Shown: piece by piece, positions 27,457 through 34,440 of the stretch
Position numbering within the stretch: the first letter of the stretch is position 1
How the letters are laid out: the number at the start of each line of letters is the position of its first letter
Source: Chloroflexota bacterium
Lineage (GTDB): Bacteria > Chloroflexota > Dehalococcoidia > Bin125
Assembly: GCA_028875225.1 (NCBI GenBank)
Contig: JAPPFB010000017.1
Coordinates: 169,973 to 233,972, forward strand
Length of the DNA: 64,000 nucleotides
Direction: 5' to 3'
Notes under the pieces: generated by a model
Told to the model about the DNA's origin: nothing
Databases searched by the model: none
The model's input: the letters and a program-made list of their open reading frames with translations, nothing else
Position numbers and translations under genes: made by a program

Positions 27457-27727
27457 CTTCCAGGAGTGATGGCTGCGCCAACAGCGCCGCAAGTCGTGGC
27501 TTGGGCGTCAACGGTCGATCCAGGATTTCTTGAAGCTCGTCCCACTCTTCGCGGGCCAACATGAACAGCCGCCGATCGGCAAGGTCTTCCATTGCCGCCG
27601 AAATGGAATGGTTCACCACGTACTCGTTGAGTGAGGCGCCCTTCTGGGCAATGGCCCGGCGCACGACGAGGTCCTCGCTTGGGGTAACGCGAATCGACCA
27701 ACGCTTTGACTTTGCCTCAGAAGCCAT
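27449..27727 (-). CDS. tacA: DUF1778 ribbon-helix-helix antitoxin (TacA-like)
   Basis: 92 aa. Residues 5-50 form a ribbon-helix-helix (RWSIRVTPSEDLVVRRAI, then SLNEYVVNHSISAAMEDLA), and the C-terminal half (FMLAREEWDELQEILDRP, then PRLAALLAQPSLLEDE) is the usual toxin-neutralising tail. It binds its own promoter and the adjacent GNAT toxin. ATG 27727 is the natural start; a longer frame to a TTG at 27757 would run through the operator. The promoter lies so close that the message probably starts at the ATG itself (leaderless). Confidence 0.88.
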   Translation of the reverse strand: MASEAKSKRWSIRVTPSEDLVVRRAIAQKGASLNEYVVNHSISAAMEDLADRRLFMLAREEWDELQEILDRPLTPKPRLAALLAQPSLLEDE

Positions 27728-27733
27728 GGCCCT

Positions 27734-27762
27734 ATTGTACACCCATTGTACGTACAACTCAA
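27734..27762 (-). promoter_or_regulatory. Promoter and embedded operator of the toxin-antitoxin pair
   Basis: On the minus strand a -35 TTGAGT (27762-27757) and a -10 TACAAT (27739-27734) are exactly 17 bp apart. Between and across them lie a perfect 12-bp palindrome TTGTACGTACAA (27746-27757) and an extra TTGTAC half-site (27735-27740). This fits autorepression by the ribbon-helix-helix antitoxin. The expected transcription start is at about 27727, the A of the antitoxin ATG. Confidence 0.6.
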
Positions 27763-27772
27763 TTCACCTGGC

Positions 27773-29110
27773 TTATGCCCCAGCCAGAGCCGCCTCGATC
27801 TTTACCGCCTGACCCAGGAGTGTCTCGTCGTGGCCGAAGCGTCCGACGAGGGAGAGGCCGAGGGGGAGACCTTCGTCATCGCCGAACGGCAGATTGATCA
27901 CCGGCATGCCGGCGTGGGTCCAGGGCAGATTCATGGCCGGGTCTCCGGTGGAACCCAGGCCGTGCGGAGCCGGTCCGACCGCGGATGGCGTGAGCCAGGC
28001 GTCGATGCCGGCGCGATCCATGCGCTCGTGCAGGCGCTGACGCAAGGCAATCCGGCTGGCCCGGCCGGCCTCGGCGTCATCGGCCGAGATCTGCAGTCCC
28101 GACTCGTACAGCTGGGCGCTCTGCGGACGGAACATGGCTCCGTATCTCGCATACCGCTCCTGGTGTACCTCGGCAAACTCATAGGTGGTCAGATTGCGGT
28201 GGCGGCCGCTGATCTCGGCGATGTCGTGCAGCGTCGGAGCCGACTCGACGCTGATTCCCGCGTCAGTCAGCCGAGCGCGGGCCGCATTGAGCGCTTCCTG
28301 CATTTTGGAGGAAGCCTGGTCGAGAAAGGCGCCGGTGGGAATTCCAATTCTGGGCGAATGCGCTTCGGCGTCCTCACCCTCACGCCAGCCGAGCAGGAGC
28401 GTCGGCGCGACCAGCAGGGCGTCGGCGACGGAGTTGACGAAGTAACCGATCGTGTCGACCGACGGCGAATAGTAAAGCGTGCCGCCGGTAGGGATGCGGT
28501 CGTAGGAGGGCTTGAAGCCGACGACGCCGCAGAACGACGCGGGCCGGATGACCGAGCCGACCGTCTGCGAACCAAGCGCGAGTGGCGCGATTCCTGCGGC
28601 GACGGCGGCGGCCGAGCCACTGCTGGAGCCGCCCGGCGTGTGCTCCCTGTTGTGTGGATTGGCCGTCGCGCCGGAGGCGAAGTAGGCGAACTCGGTGGTG
28701 ACGGCCTTGCCGAGGACCAGCGCCCCGGACTCCTTGAGGCGTGCGACGACATCGGCCTCGCGGCCGCTGAATGACTCGGGCGGCACGGCCGATCCGGCGC
28801 GGGTGGGCATACGGCTGACGTTGAAGATGTCCTTGACGGCGACCATCGCGCCGAAGAGCGGCGGACGCGAAGAGGGCGTGGGCCAGCGGTCGATGAGGTC
28901 AGCGGCCTCGGAGGAGAGGCGCTCGCGCAGGCGGATGTCGGGCAGGATTGCGCGGACCAGCGGATTGACTTCCTCCAGGCGATCGAGCGTCTGGGCGATC
29001 AGATCCTGTAATGAGAGGTCGCCGGATCGGGTCGCGGCGACCTGTTCGGAGAGGGAGATTGGCTGCACCAGATTGAGACTCGTTGAGTTCGGCACGTTGG
29101 GTTGCTCCAT
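27773..29110 (-). CDS. Amidase signature-family hydrolase
   Basis: 445 aa, full length for the amidase signature family, which hydrolyses carboxamide bonds with a Ser-cisSer-Lys triad. Numbering from ATG 29110, Lys93 is in MVAVKDIF, the cis-Ser is Ser162 in GGSSSGSAA, and the nucleophile is Ser186 in SQTVGSVIRPASF. The glycine/serine-rich core and the C-terminal PVINLPFGDDEGLPLGLSLVG (in part) are typical. The substrate is not predictable, and it need not be the GatA subunit because no GatB or GatC lies nearby. The start is MEQPNVP at 29110; the frame extends to 29167 but that part runs through a hairpin. It lies downstream of two DinB genes on the same strand. Confidence 0.9.
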   Translation of the reverse strand: MEQPNVPNSTSLNLVQPISLSEQVAATRSGDLSLQDLIAQTLDRLEEVNPLVRAILPDIRLRERLSSEAADLIDRWPTPSSRPPLFGAMVAVKDIFNVSRMPTRAGSAVPPESFSGREADVVARLKESGALVLGKAVTTEFAYFASGATANPHNREHTPGGSSSGSAAAVAAGIAPLALGSQTVGSVIRPASFCGVVGFKPSYDRIPTGGTLYYSPSVDTIGYFVNSVADALLVAPTLLLGWREGEDAEAHSPRIGIPTGAFLDQASSKMQEALNAARARLTDAGISVESAPTLHDIAEISGRHRNLTTYEFAEVHQERYARYGAMFRPQSAQLYESGLQISADDAEAGRASRIALRQRLHERMDRAGIDAWLTPSAVGPAPHGLGSTGDPAMNLPWTHAGMPVINLPFGDDEGLPLGLSLVGRFGHDETLLGQAVKIEAALAGA

Positions 29111-29136
29111 GCGATGCCCCCATCTGCCTTCGGCAT

Positions 29137-29160
29137 CTCCCCCCCGCTGCGTGGGGGGAG
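29137..29160. repeat. GC hairpin between DinB and amidase genes
   Basis: CTCCCCCC, an eight-base loop, then GGGGGGAG. There is no T-run on either strand, so it is not a classical terminator. It could shield or attenuate the message entering the amidase gene. Confidence 0.5.
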
Positions 29161-29171
29161 AACGCAATCAG

Positions 29172-29699
29172 TCAGAAGCCGAGGCCTTCTTTGCCCATCA
29201 GCGTGCGGGCGGCGCTGATATGGCCCAGGTGCCGGTTGGAATGACTGACCAGGAGGTGTCCGATGATCTCCCACTTGGGCAACCGGCCATGCGGCACGAT
29301 GCGCGTGATGGAGTTGAGGTACTCCTCGTCCATGTCCGCGATCCGGGGCACGATGATGTCGGCGATGTCGGTCGCGTAGGCGGCAAGTTTGTCGCCCTCG
29401 GGGAAGATCCAGGTTGCGACCTCCTCGAACGGGGTGTTGGTGCCCTGGTCGACCCTCGGCAATCCCCACTGCTCGTCGAGGTGTTGCTGGAGCCAGATCG
29501 GCTGCTCACGCTCGAAGGCGAAGTGGACCAGGTTGTCGCAAGTCCTGAGGATGTGCCAGGCCTCGAAGCCGATGCAGTTCTCGCGAGGGGCGATGCGGAA
29601 GTGGACTTCTTCCTGGCTCAGGCCCTGCATCCCGCGCGCCGTGACGCGCAGCGCGCGGTTGGTGAACTCGGCGAGCACCTGGGCAGTGAGGTTGGACAT
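29172..29699 (-). CDS. DinB-superfamily protein, copy 2
   Basis: 175 aa, a four-helix DinB/YfiT-type protein. Metal ligands are His49 (FEAWHI) and the H-x3-H pair His153/His157 (SHSNRHLGH). Members are metal-dependent enzymes, often thiol-transferases, though most have no assigned substrate. It is about 60% identical by eye to the gene just upstream (29710), sharing NCIGFEAWHI, FAFEREQPIW, IVPRIADM and the C terminus GKEGLGF. A start SD (AGGAG) overlaps the stop codon of the upstream copy, and the gap is 10 bp, so they are one transcript. Confidence 0.85.
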   Translation of the reverse strand: MSNLTAQVLAEFTNRALRVTARGMQGLSQEEVHFRIAPRENCIGFEAWHILRTCDNLVHFAFEREQPIWLQQHLDEQWGLPRVDQGTNTPFEEVATWIFPEGDKLAAYATDIADIIVPRIADMDEEYLNSITRIVPHGRLPKWEIIGHLLVSHSNRHLGHISAARTLMGKEGLGF

Positions 29700-29709
29700 C
29701 GGACGGCTC

Positions 29710-30240
29710 CTAGAAGCCGAGGCCCTCTTTGCCCTGCATCGATCGGCCGACGTTGATCTGGCCCAGGTGGTTGTTGGAGTGGTTGATGATCACCTGGCCG
29801 ATGATCTCCCACTTGGGCAGCTCGCCCTGGGGCACGATGCGGGTGATCGAGTCGAGATACTCAGGGGTCATGTCGGCGATGCGCGGGACGATGACGTCGG
29901 CGACGTCGTTCAGATAACCAGCGATTGTCGGGCCGTCAGGAAAGACCCAACTCGATACCTCGTCGTAGCTGGTGCCGGTGCCCTGATCGACCTTGGGCAG
30001 TCCCCATTCCTCGAAGAGGTTCCGAGACATCCAGATCGGCTGTTCGCGCTCGAAGGCGAAGTGGATCAGATTGTCGGCGGTGCGGGCAATGTGCCAGGCC
30101 TCGAACCCAATGCAGTTCTGTCCGTCGTAGGTGCGGAAATGGACCTCGTCCTGGCTCAGGTCCTCCATCGACTGCGCCGTCCAGCGCAGGACGCGATCGG
30201 TAAATTTCGCCAGCGCGGCGGCCAGATTCGTGTCTGCCAT
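29710..30240 (-). CDS. DinB-superfamily protein, copy 1
   Basis: 176 aa, the first of two tandem DinB paralogues. His50 (FEAWHI) and His154/His158 (NHSNNHLGQ) form the expected metal site. The ATG at 30240 has GGAGGG eight bases upstream, which decides it over 30255. Compared with copy 2, the third His of the last helix is Gln here (HLGQ against HLGH), so the copies may differ in metal binding or substrate. The two genes precede the amidase on the same strand. Confidence 0.86.
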   Translation of the reverse strand: MADTNLAAALAKFTDRVLRWTAQSMEDLSQDEVHFRTYDGQNCIGFEAWHIARTADNLIHFAFEREQPIWMSRNLFEEWGLPKVDQGTGTSYDEVSSWVFPDGPTIAGYLNDVADVIVPRIADMTPEYLDSITRIVPQGELPKWEIIGQVIINHSNNHLGQINVGRSMQGKEGLGF

Positions 30241-30300
30241 TGACAATCCCTCCAACTTTCTGAGTGGGCTCTTGATTCGAGTGGATTGGTTCCTCAGTGA

Positions 30301-30345
30301 ACGTTAGCCGACCAGGTCGGCAGGACGTTAGCCGACCAGGTCGGC
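30301..30345. repeat. 24-bp tandem duplication at the end of the LLM gene
   Basis: ACGTTAGCCGACCAGGTCGGC occurs twice (30301-30321 and 30325-30345). The second copy contains the stop codon and last codons of the LLM oxidoreductase; the first repeats them downstream. This looks like a recent slippage duplication. Confidence 0.85.
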
Positions 30346-31338
30346 GAGAACGTCGGCCCAGAGCTGATCGTCGTCGGTGTCGACCGAGACCTGGTGCAGG
30401 TCAACGCCGAGCGACGATTGCTGATCAAGATGAGCGGCGCAATCGTCCAACGAACCGCGCTTCGAGAACCTTGGCGCGATCTCATTCGCAATTTCTGTGG
30501 CTGCGCCGACGCCGTCGGACTGCCAGGCCTCGCGCATGGCCGCGACTTCGTCGGCGAAGCCCTGACGCTCAAACTGGCGGAAGTAGCCGGGGCCATTCCG
30601 CACGGCGAAGAAGGCGAGCCCCTGGGCGAAACCACGATCGATCTCGGCCTGCCTGTCGGAGTCGACCACGACGGTCGCCGAGCCGGGAGAGCGAACCTCG
30701 ACCGCGTCCGCCGAGCGCCCGGCGTCAACCGACCACTGCTTGACCTGCTGCACGGATTCCGCGACCCGATCGTTGGGAATCCAGGTCGGCATCCAGCCGT
30801 CGGCAATTTCGGCGGTCATCTTCACCGACGTGGGATTGAGCGTCGCCAGGTGAATCTGCGCGGTCGGCTGGGCCGGCACCATGCCGCTGACCAGAGCGCG
30901 CTCGACGTGGATCGTCGGCCCGTCGTAGCTGAAACGCTCACGCGCCCAGTAGAGACGGATCAGCTCGACCGTCTCCCGGATCCGGGCGAACGGGCGCTCG
31001 AACCTGACCCCGTGAAAGCGTTCGATCGCGCCCGGCGCGCTGGCGCCGAGTCCAACGACGACGCGGCCGCCGGAGAGTTGATCCACCGTGCCAAAGCTCT
31101 GAGCCATTGTCGCCGGAGTGCGGGAGAAGACGTTCACGATCGACGATGCGATCCGCACGTCCTTCGTTTCGTAGGCGAGCAACGCCATGCCGGTGAAGGC
31201 GTCGTGGCCGTAGCCCTCGAGCACGCTGATCGTGTCGACGCCGATCTCGTCCGCGAGCCGAGCCCGGGCGATGAAGGTGTCGATGAAATCGGGGTTCCAG
31301 GGCAAGTTGACGGAGATTCGTCGTCTGGCAGCGGTCAT
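30328..31338 (-). CDS. LLM-class (luciferase-like) flavin/F420-dependent oxidoreductase
   Basis: 336 aa, a TIM-barrel luciferase-like monooxygenase family protein. Typical elements are RARLADEIGVDTISV, the IVNVFSRTPATMAQ segment, DQLSGGRVVVGLGAS and a C-terminal part with IHLATLNPTSVKM and ADGWMPTW. Members use FMN or coenzyme F420; the sequence does not settle which. The ATG at 31338 overlaps the TGA of the methyltransferase by four bases (ATGA), and AAGGAG lies upstream, so translation is coupled. A GTG two codons earlier is an alternative. The substrate is unknown. Confidence 0.88.
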   Translation of the reverse strand: MTAARRRISVNLPWNPDFIDTFIARARLADEIGVDTISVLEGYGHDAFTGMALLAYETKDVRIASSIVNVFSRTPATMAQSFGTVDQLSGGRVVVGLGASAPGAIERFHGVRFERPFARIRETVELIRLYWARERFSYDGPTIHVERALVSGMVPAQPTAQIHLATLNPTSVKMTAEIADGWMPTWIPNDRVAESVQQVKQWSVDAGRSADAVEVRSPGSATVVVDSDRQAEIDRGFAQGLAFFAVRNGPGYFRQFERQGFADEVAAMREAWQSDGVGAATEIANEIAPRFSKRGSLDDCAAHLDQQSSLGVDLHQVSVDTDDDQLWADVLADLVG

Positions 31339-32153
31339 ACCCACGGATCTCCTTCACTCACGGTCGCCGAAAGCAACCAGATCTTGACGGCGCAGCGAAC
31401 CTTGCCGTCCGGATCAACGACGCGGTCATCCTCGCGCAGGTCTCGGGCGATCCCCTCCAGCATCCGGTCGCGGCCGAGGGGTAGGAATCCGAACAGCCTC
31501 AACATCCGCCACCAGGCGTCGAAGTCGTCCCACCAGAACTCGCGCTCGATCTCCTCAATCGTGACATCGTCGAGACGTCGGCCGTCAACCTCGCAGAGCA
31601 GGGCCAGCCGGACCGCTTCCCGCGGATCGAACTGCAACTCCACCTCGGGCCAGGCCACGCCGCGGCGTTCCAGCAACCCCAATAGTCTGCTGCCGGGCGA
31701 TCCGAAGAAGGGAGAGCCGAGGACCGTCGCGGCGACCCGACCCCCAAGGCGCGCCAGCCGCGTCGCCTCCTTCAGGAGTTGCTGCGGCCGTTCGGAGTAC
31801 GGCAAGACCAACCCCAGGCCGACGGCGTCGGCCGAGCGATCGTTGAGGCTGCTGGCCGATGCGTCTTCGTGGATGAACCGTGGCTGGATCGGTGAAAGCC
31901 GAAACCGTTCCCGCGCCAGCTCCAACTGGACTCGCGACAGGTCGATGCCGACTGCGCTACCACCCTGCAATCTCGATTCGGCGTGAGCGATGATCGCGCC
32001 AGACCCGCAGCCCAGGTCGACGAAGTCCTGTCCATCCGCCAGGTTCAGGCGATCCACCAACTCGGATGCCGCAAGGTTGATCAAGTCGCCGGCTAACTCC
32101 TCGTAGGCGCTGCCGCCGGCATTGAACGTCTCGGCGATATCCTCGTTGCGCAT
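31335..32153 (-). CDS. Class I SAM-dependent methyltransferase
   Basis: 272 aa. The SAM-binding motif I is FVDLGCGSG (Asp46 to Gly52), followed by the acidic end of strand 2 (VGIDLS) and a motif like FIHEDAS. The layout matches small-molecule methyltransferases of the UbiE/Methyltransf_11 kind. The C-terminal third (EREFWWDDFDAWWRMLRLF) is aromatic and may form the substrate lid. GGGGGAG precedes the ATG. It is the first gene of an overlapping pair with the LLM oxidoreductase and is divergent from the phosphodiesterase at 32192, with only 38 bp between start codons. The methyl acceptor is unknown. Confidence 0.85.
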   Translation of the reverse strand: MRNEDIAETFNAGGSAYEELAGDLINLAASELVDRLNLADGQDFVDLGCGSGAIIAHAESRLQGGSAVGIDLSRVQLELARERFRLSPIQPRFIHEDASASSLNDRSADAVGLGLVLPYSERPQQLLKEATRLARLGGRVAATVLGSPFFGSPGSRLLGLLERRGVAWPEVELQFDPREAVRLALLCEVDGRRLDDVTIEEIEREFWWDDFDAWWRMLRLFGFLPLGRDRMLEGIARDLREDDRVVDPDGKVRCAVKIWLLSATVSEGDPWV

Positions 32154-32191
32154 TGTTGCTCCCCCAGGACCAATCGCGAATGAGGCCGCCT

Positions 32192-32917
32192 ATGTCTCAC
32201 GATACTCCGCTGGTGATCGCTCACCGAACCACGATGGGACACGCGCCGGAAAACACGCTGCGCGGCATCCGCATAGCGCTAGACATGGGTTGCGACGGGG
32301 TCGAGATTGATGTCCGCCTATGCGCCGATGGGGTGCCGGTCCTGATCCACGACGACACGCTGGACCGCACCACGGACTCATCGGGGCGGGTCGCCGAAAC
32401 GTCGCTCGATGGACTCAACCGAATCGATGCGGGCGATGGCGAGCGGATCCCCACGCTGCGGGAGGCGCTGGCGCTGATCGAAGGTCAGATGTTGCTGATC
32501 GTCGAGCTGAAGGTGACGCCCGGCGACGATGTCTCTGCGTTATGTAAAGCAGTGCTGGCAGAGATCGAGCATACCGGCGCGCTCGCCTGGACGTGGCTCT
32601 GGAGCTTTGATTCGGAGACGGTGATCGAACTGGCCGGGCGAGCGCCGCATGGCCGCAGAATCGCGCACCTCTGCCTCTCGCCGACGCCCGAGATCTGGCA
32701 GATCGCTGCTGAGCATCGGCTCGACGGGATCTCAATGCATGGATCGGGGCTCACGGCAGAGAACGTCGCCGCCTGCCGGGCGCACGACATGGCGCCATTC
32801 GTCTGGACGGTGAACGAATCCGCCGACATCGCGCGCTGCGTCGAGTTGGCCGCCACGGGGATCGTCGGCGACTATCCGGAGCGCATCCGGCAGGCGCTCT
32901 CCAATCGTGGAGCGTGA
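32192..32917 (+). CDS. Glycerophosphodiester phosphodiesterase
   Basis: 241 aa, the GDPD TIM barrel that hydrolyses glycerophosphodiesters to glycerol-3-phosphate and an alcohol. Catalytic and metal residues are His11 (IAHR), Glu38 and Asp40 (VEIDVRL) and His53 (LIHDDTLDRTT). The usual HRG near the start is HRT here. The C terminus has PFVWTVNE and GIVGDYPERI, typical of the family. There is no signal peptide, so it acts in the cytoplasm. ATG 32192 is chosen because TGAGG precedes it; ATGs or TTGs upstream at 32153 and 32180 would overlap the divergent methyltransferase start. It ends 8 bp from the convergent STAS gene. Confidence 0.9.
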   Translation: MSHDTPLVIAHRTTMGHAPENTLRGIRIALDMGCDGVEIDVRLCADGVPVLIHDDTLDRTTDSSGRVAETSLDGLNRIDAGDGERIPTLREALALIEGQMLLIVELKVTPGDDVSALCKAVLAEIEHTGALAWTWLWSFDSETVIELAGRAPHGRRIAHLCLSPTPEIWQIAAEHRLDGISMHGSGLTAENVAACRAHDMAPFVWTVNESADIARCVELAATGIVGDYPERIRQALSNRGA

Positions 32918-32925
32918 TCGCGCAC

Positions 32926-33249
32926 CTAGAAGGACGCCAACGCCGACTCGCGGTCGCCGTGAATCGTGATGATCTCTGCAAAACCGGAGAATTTGAAGAC
33001 GTCGTTGACCGTGTCTCGCACGGAGCAGAGGACCAGCTTTTCGGCGCGGCGGGAGGCCATCAGCAACACGCGCAGGCCGGCCGAGGAGACGTACTCCACC
33101 GCCTCGCAGTTCATCACGATCTTCGTGTGGCCGTTGGCGATCCGGTCAAGCAGCGTCTCCTCGTAGTCCTTGGCAGTGGCGCCGTCGATTCTGCCGGTCG
33201 GGTTCAGCACGAGGACGCCGTCTTCAATCTCGGAATGCAAGTCCAACAT
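32926..33249 (-). CDS. STAS-domain anti-sigma factor antagonist
   Basis: 107 aa, a single STAS domain like SpoIIAA/RsbV. The phosphorylation loop is VEYVSSAGLRVLL, with Ser55 the expected target of an anti-sigma kinase. AGAGGAGG precedes the ATG. When unphosphorylated such proteins bind the anti-sigma kinase and free a sigma factor. No kinase, phosphatase or sigma gene is next to it, so its partner lies elsewhere. Confidence 0.9.
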   Translation of the reverse strand: MLDLHSEIEDGVLVLNPTGRIDGATAKDYEETLLDRIANGHTKIVMNCEAVEYVSSAGLRVLLMASRRAEKLVLCSVRDTVNDVFKFSGFAEIITIHGDRESALASF

Positions 33250-33353
33250 GATGCGAATCCTCCTCTGTGATCTGCGCTTGCAGAATAGGCCCGCCGGCCC
33301 GTTCAGGCGGCCCTGAGGTCGACCTGGTTAGCTGCTATGCTCAGTGTTTACGG

Positions 33354-33430
33354 AGGGGTGTAGCTCAGTTTGGCAGAGCAACGGTCTCCAAAACCGTAGG
33401 TCGCGGGTTCGAGTCCTGCCACCCCTGCCA
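33354..33430 (+). tRNA. trnW: tRNA-Trp (CCA)
   Basis: Acceptor arms AGGGGTG and CACCCCT pair fully, followed by discriminator G and an encoded CCA. The anticodon loop CTCCAAA gives CCA. The T arm is GCGGG-TTCGAGT-CCTGC. The G discriminator is usual for tRNA-Trp. Confidence 0.97.
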
Positions 33431-33448
33431 GAGCATCCAACCGTCGCT

Positions 33449-33536
33449 GCCGAGGTGGTGGAACTGGTAGACACGCAGCGTTGAGGGCGCTGTGCCCATT
33501 GCGGGCGTGGAGGTTCGAGTCCTCTCCTCGGCACCA
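33449..33536 (+). tRNA. trnL: tRNA-Leu (GAG)
   Basis: Acceptor GCCGAGG pairs with CCTCGGC, then A and encoded CCA. The anticodon stem CAGCG/CGCTG holds the loop TTGAGGG (anticodon GAG). The long variable arm marks it as type II, as expected for leucine. Confidence 0.97.
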
Positions 33537-33635
33537 ACGCAGCGGACACCGCCGTTCAGGCCGACCTGGCGGTACAATGTCCTCACCGAGCAACCTCAAG
33601 TCGTTCCAACCAGCGGCTTGAAGTGGTTCCGGCGA

Positions 33636-33710
33636 GCGGAAGTGGCGCAGCGGTAGCGCGTCTCCTTGCCAAGGAGAAGGTCGAGGGTTCGAATCCCTTC
33701 TTCCGCTCCA
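33636..33710 (+). tRNA. trnG: tRNA-Gly (GCC)
   Basis: Acceptor GCGGAAG pairs with CTTCCGC, then T and CCA. The stem TCTCC/GGAGA holds the loop TTGCCAA with anticodon GCC. Confidence 0.97.
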
Positions 33711-33745
33711 GTACATCTCATCTGTGCACCCGTATCCGTGCACCC

Positions 33746-33819
<74 letters not shown>

Positions 33820-33842
33820 ACCTCCTCCTCTGACTCCATTCC

Positions 33843-34430
33843 GTGCCCGCCTACGACCCGCAGACCGCGCTGATCGTTGTCGACATCCAGAACGACTTCG
33901 CGCACCCCGAGGGTTCGCTCTATGTGCACGGCGCTGAGCAGGTCGTCGCCAACGCCAACCAGGCGATTGTCGAAGCGGCCCGGGCTGGCGCTTTGATCGC
34001 CTACACGCAGGACTGGCACCCGCCCGACACGCCACACTTCGAGAAGGACGGCGGCATCTGGCCAGTGCATTGCGTCGGTGAGACCTGGGGCGCGCAGTTC
34101 CACGACGATCTGACCGTCGACGCCGGACACGTCGTCCGCAAGGGAGTCGACGGCTACGACGGTTACTCGGGATTCACCACTCGCGATCCCAAGAGCGGCG
34201 ACCAACACGCGACCGAGCTGGAAGACATCCTGCTCGAGGCCGGGATCGAGCGCTGCGTGATCCTCGGCCTGGCCACCGACTACTGCGTCAAAGAGACCGT
34301 CCTCGACGCCTGCCGCCTCGGCTTCGAGGTGCTGGTGCCGCGCGATTGCGTGGCCGCCGTGAATGTCCAGGACGGCGACGGCGACGCCGCCTTGTCGGCC
34401 ATGGCCGAGTCCGGAGCGCTCATCGAATAG
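33843..34430 (+). CDS. pncA: Nicotinamidase
   Basis: 195 aa, isochorismatase-like fold; converts nicotinamide to nicotinate in NAD salvage. The triad is Asp14 (VVDIQNDF), Lys100 (VRKGVDG) and Cys148 (LATDYCVKETVLDA). Metal ligands are Asp57, His59, His65 and His76 (QDWHPPDTPH, WPVHC). The only start at the right length is GTG 33843, which has no ribosome-binding site. The message may be leaderless or be released by processing of the tRNA-Cys just upstream. The next gene, nicotinate phosphoribosyltransferase, uses its product and starts 10 bp after its stop. Confidence 0.95.
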   Translation: MPAYDPQTALIVVDIQNDFAHPEGSLYVHGAEQVVANANQAIVEAARAGALIAYTQDWHPPDTPHFEKDGGIWPVHCVGETWGAQFHDDLTVDAGHVVRKGVDGYDGYSGFTTRDPKSGDQHATELEDILLEAGIERCVILGLATDYCVKETVLDACRLGFEVLVPRDCVAAVNVQDGDGDAALSAMAESGALIE

Positions 34431-34440
34431 CGTTCACCTA

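Noticed and set aside
27773..29110. Assignment of the amidase as GatA
   Set aside because: The triad fits any amidase signature enzyme, and gatB and gatC are not nearby.
29137..29160. Rho-independent terminator between DinB and amidase genes
   Set aside because: A strong stem is present, but no T-run follows on the minus strand.
30301..30345. CRISPR or tandem array
   Set aside because: Only two units, adjacent without spacers. No CRISPR array was found anywhere in the window.
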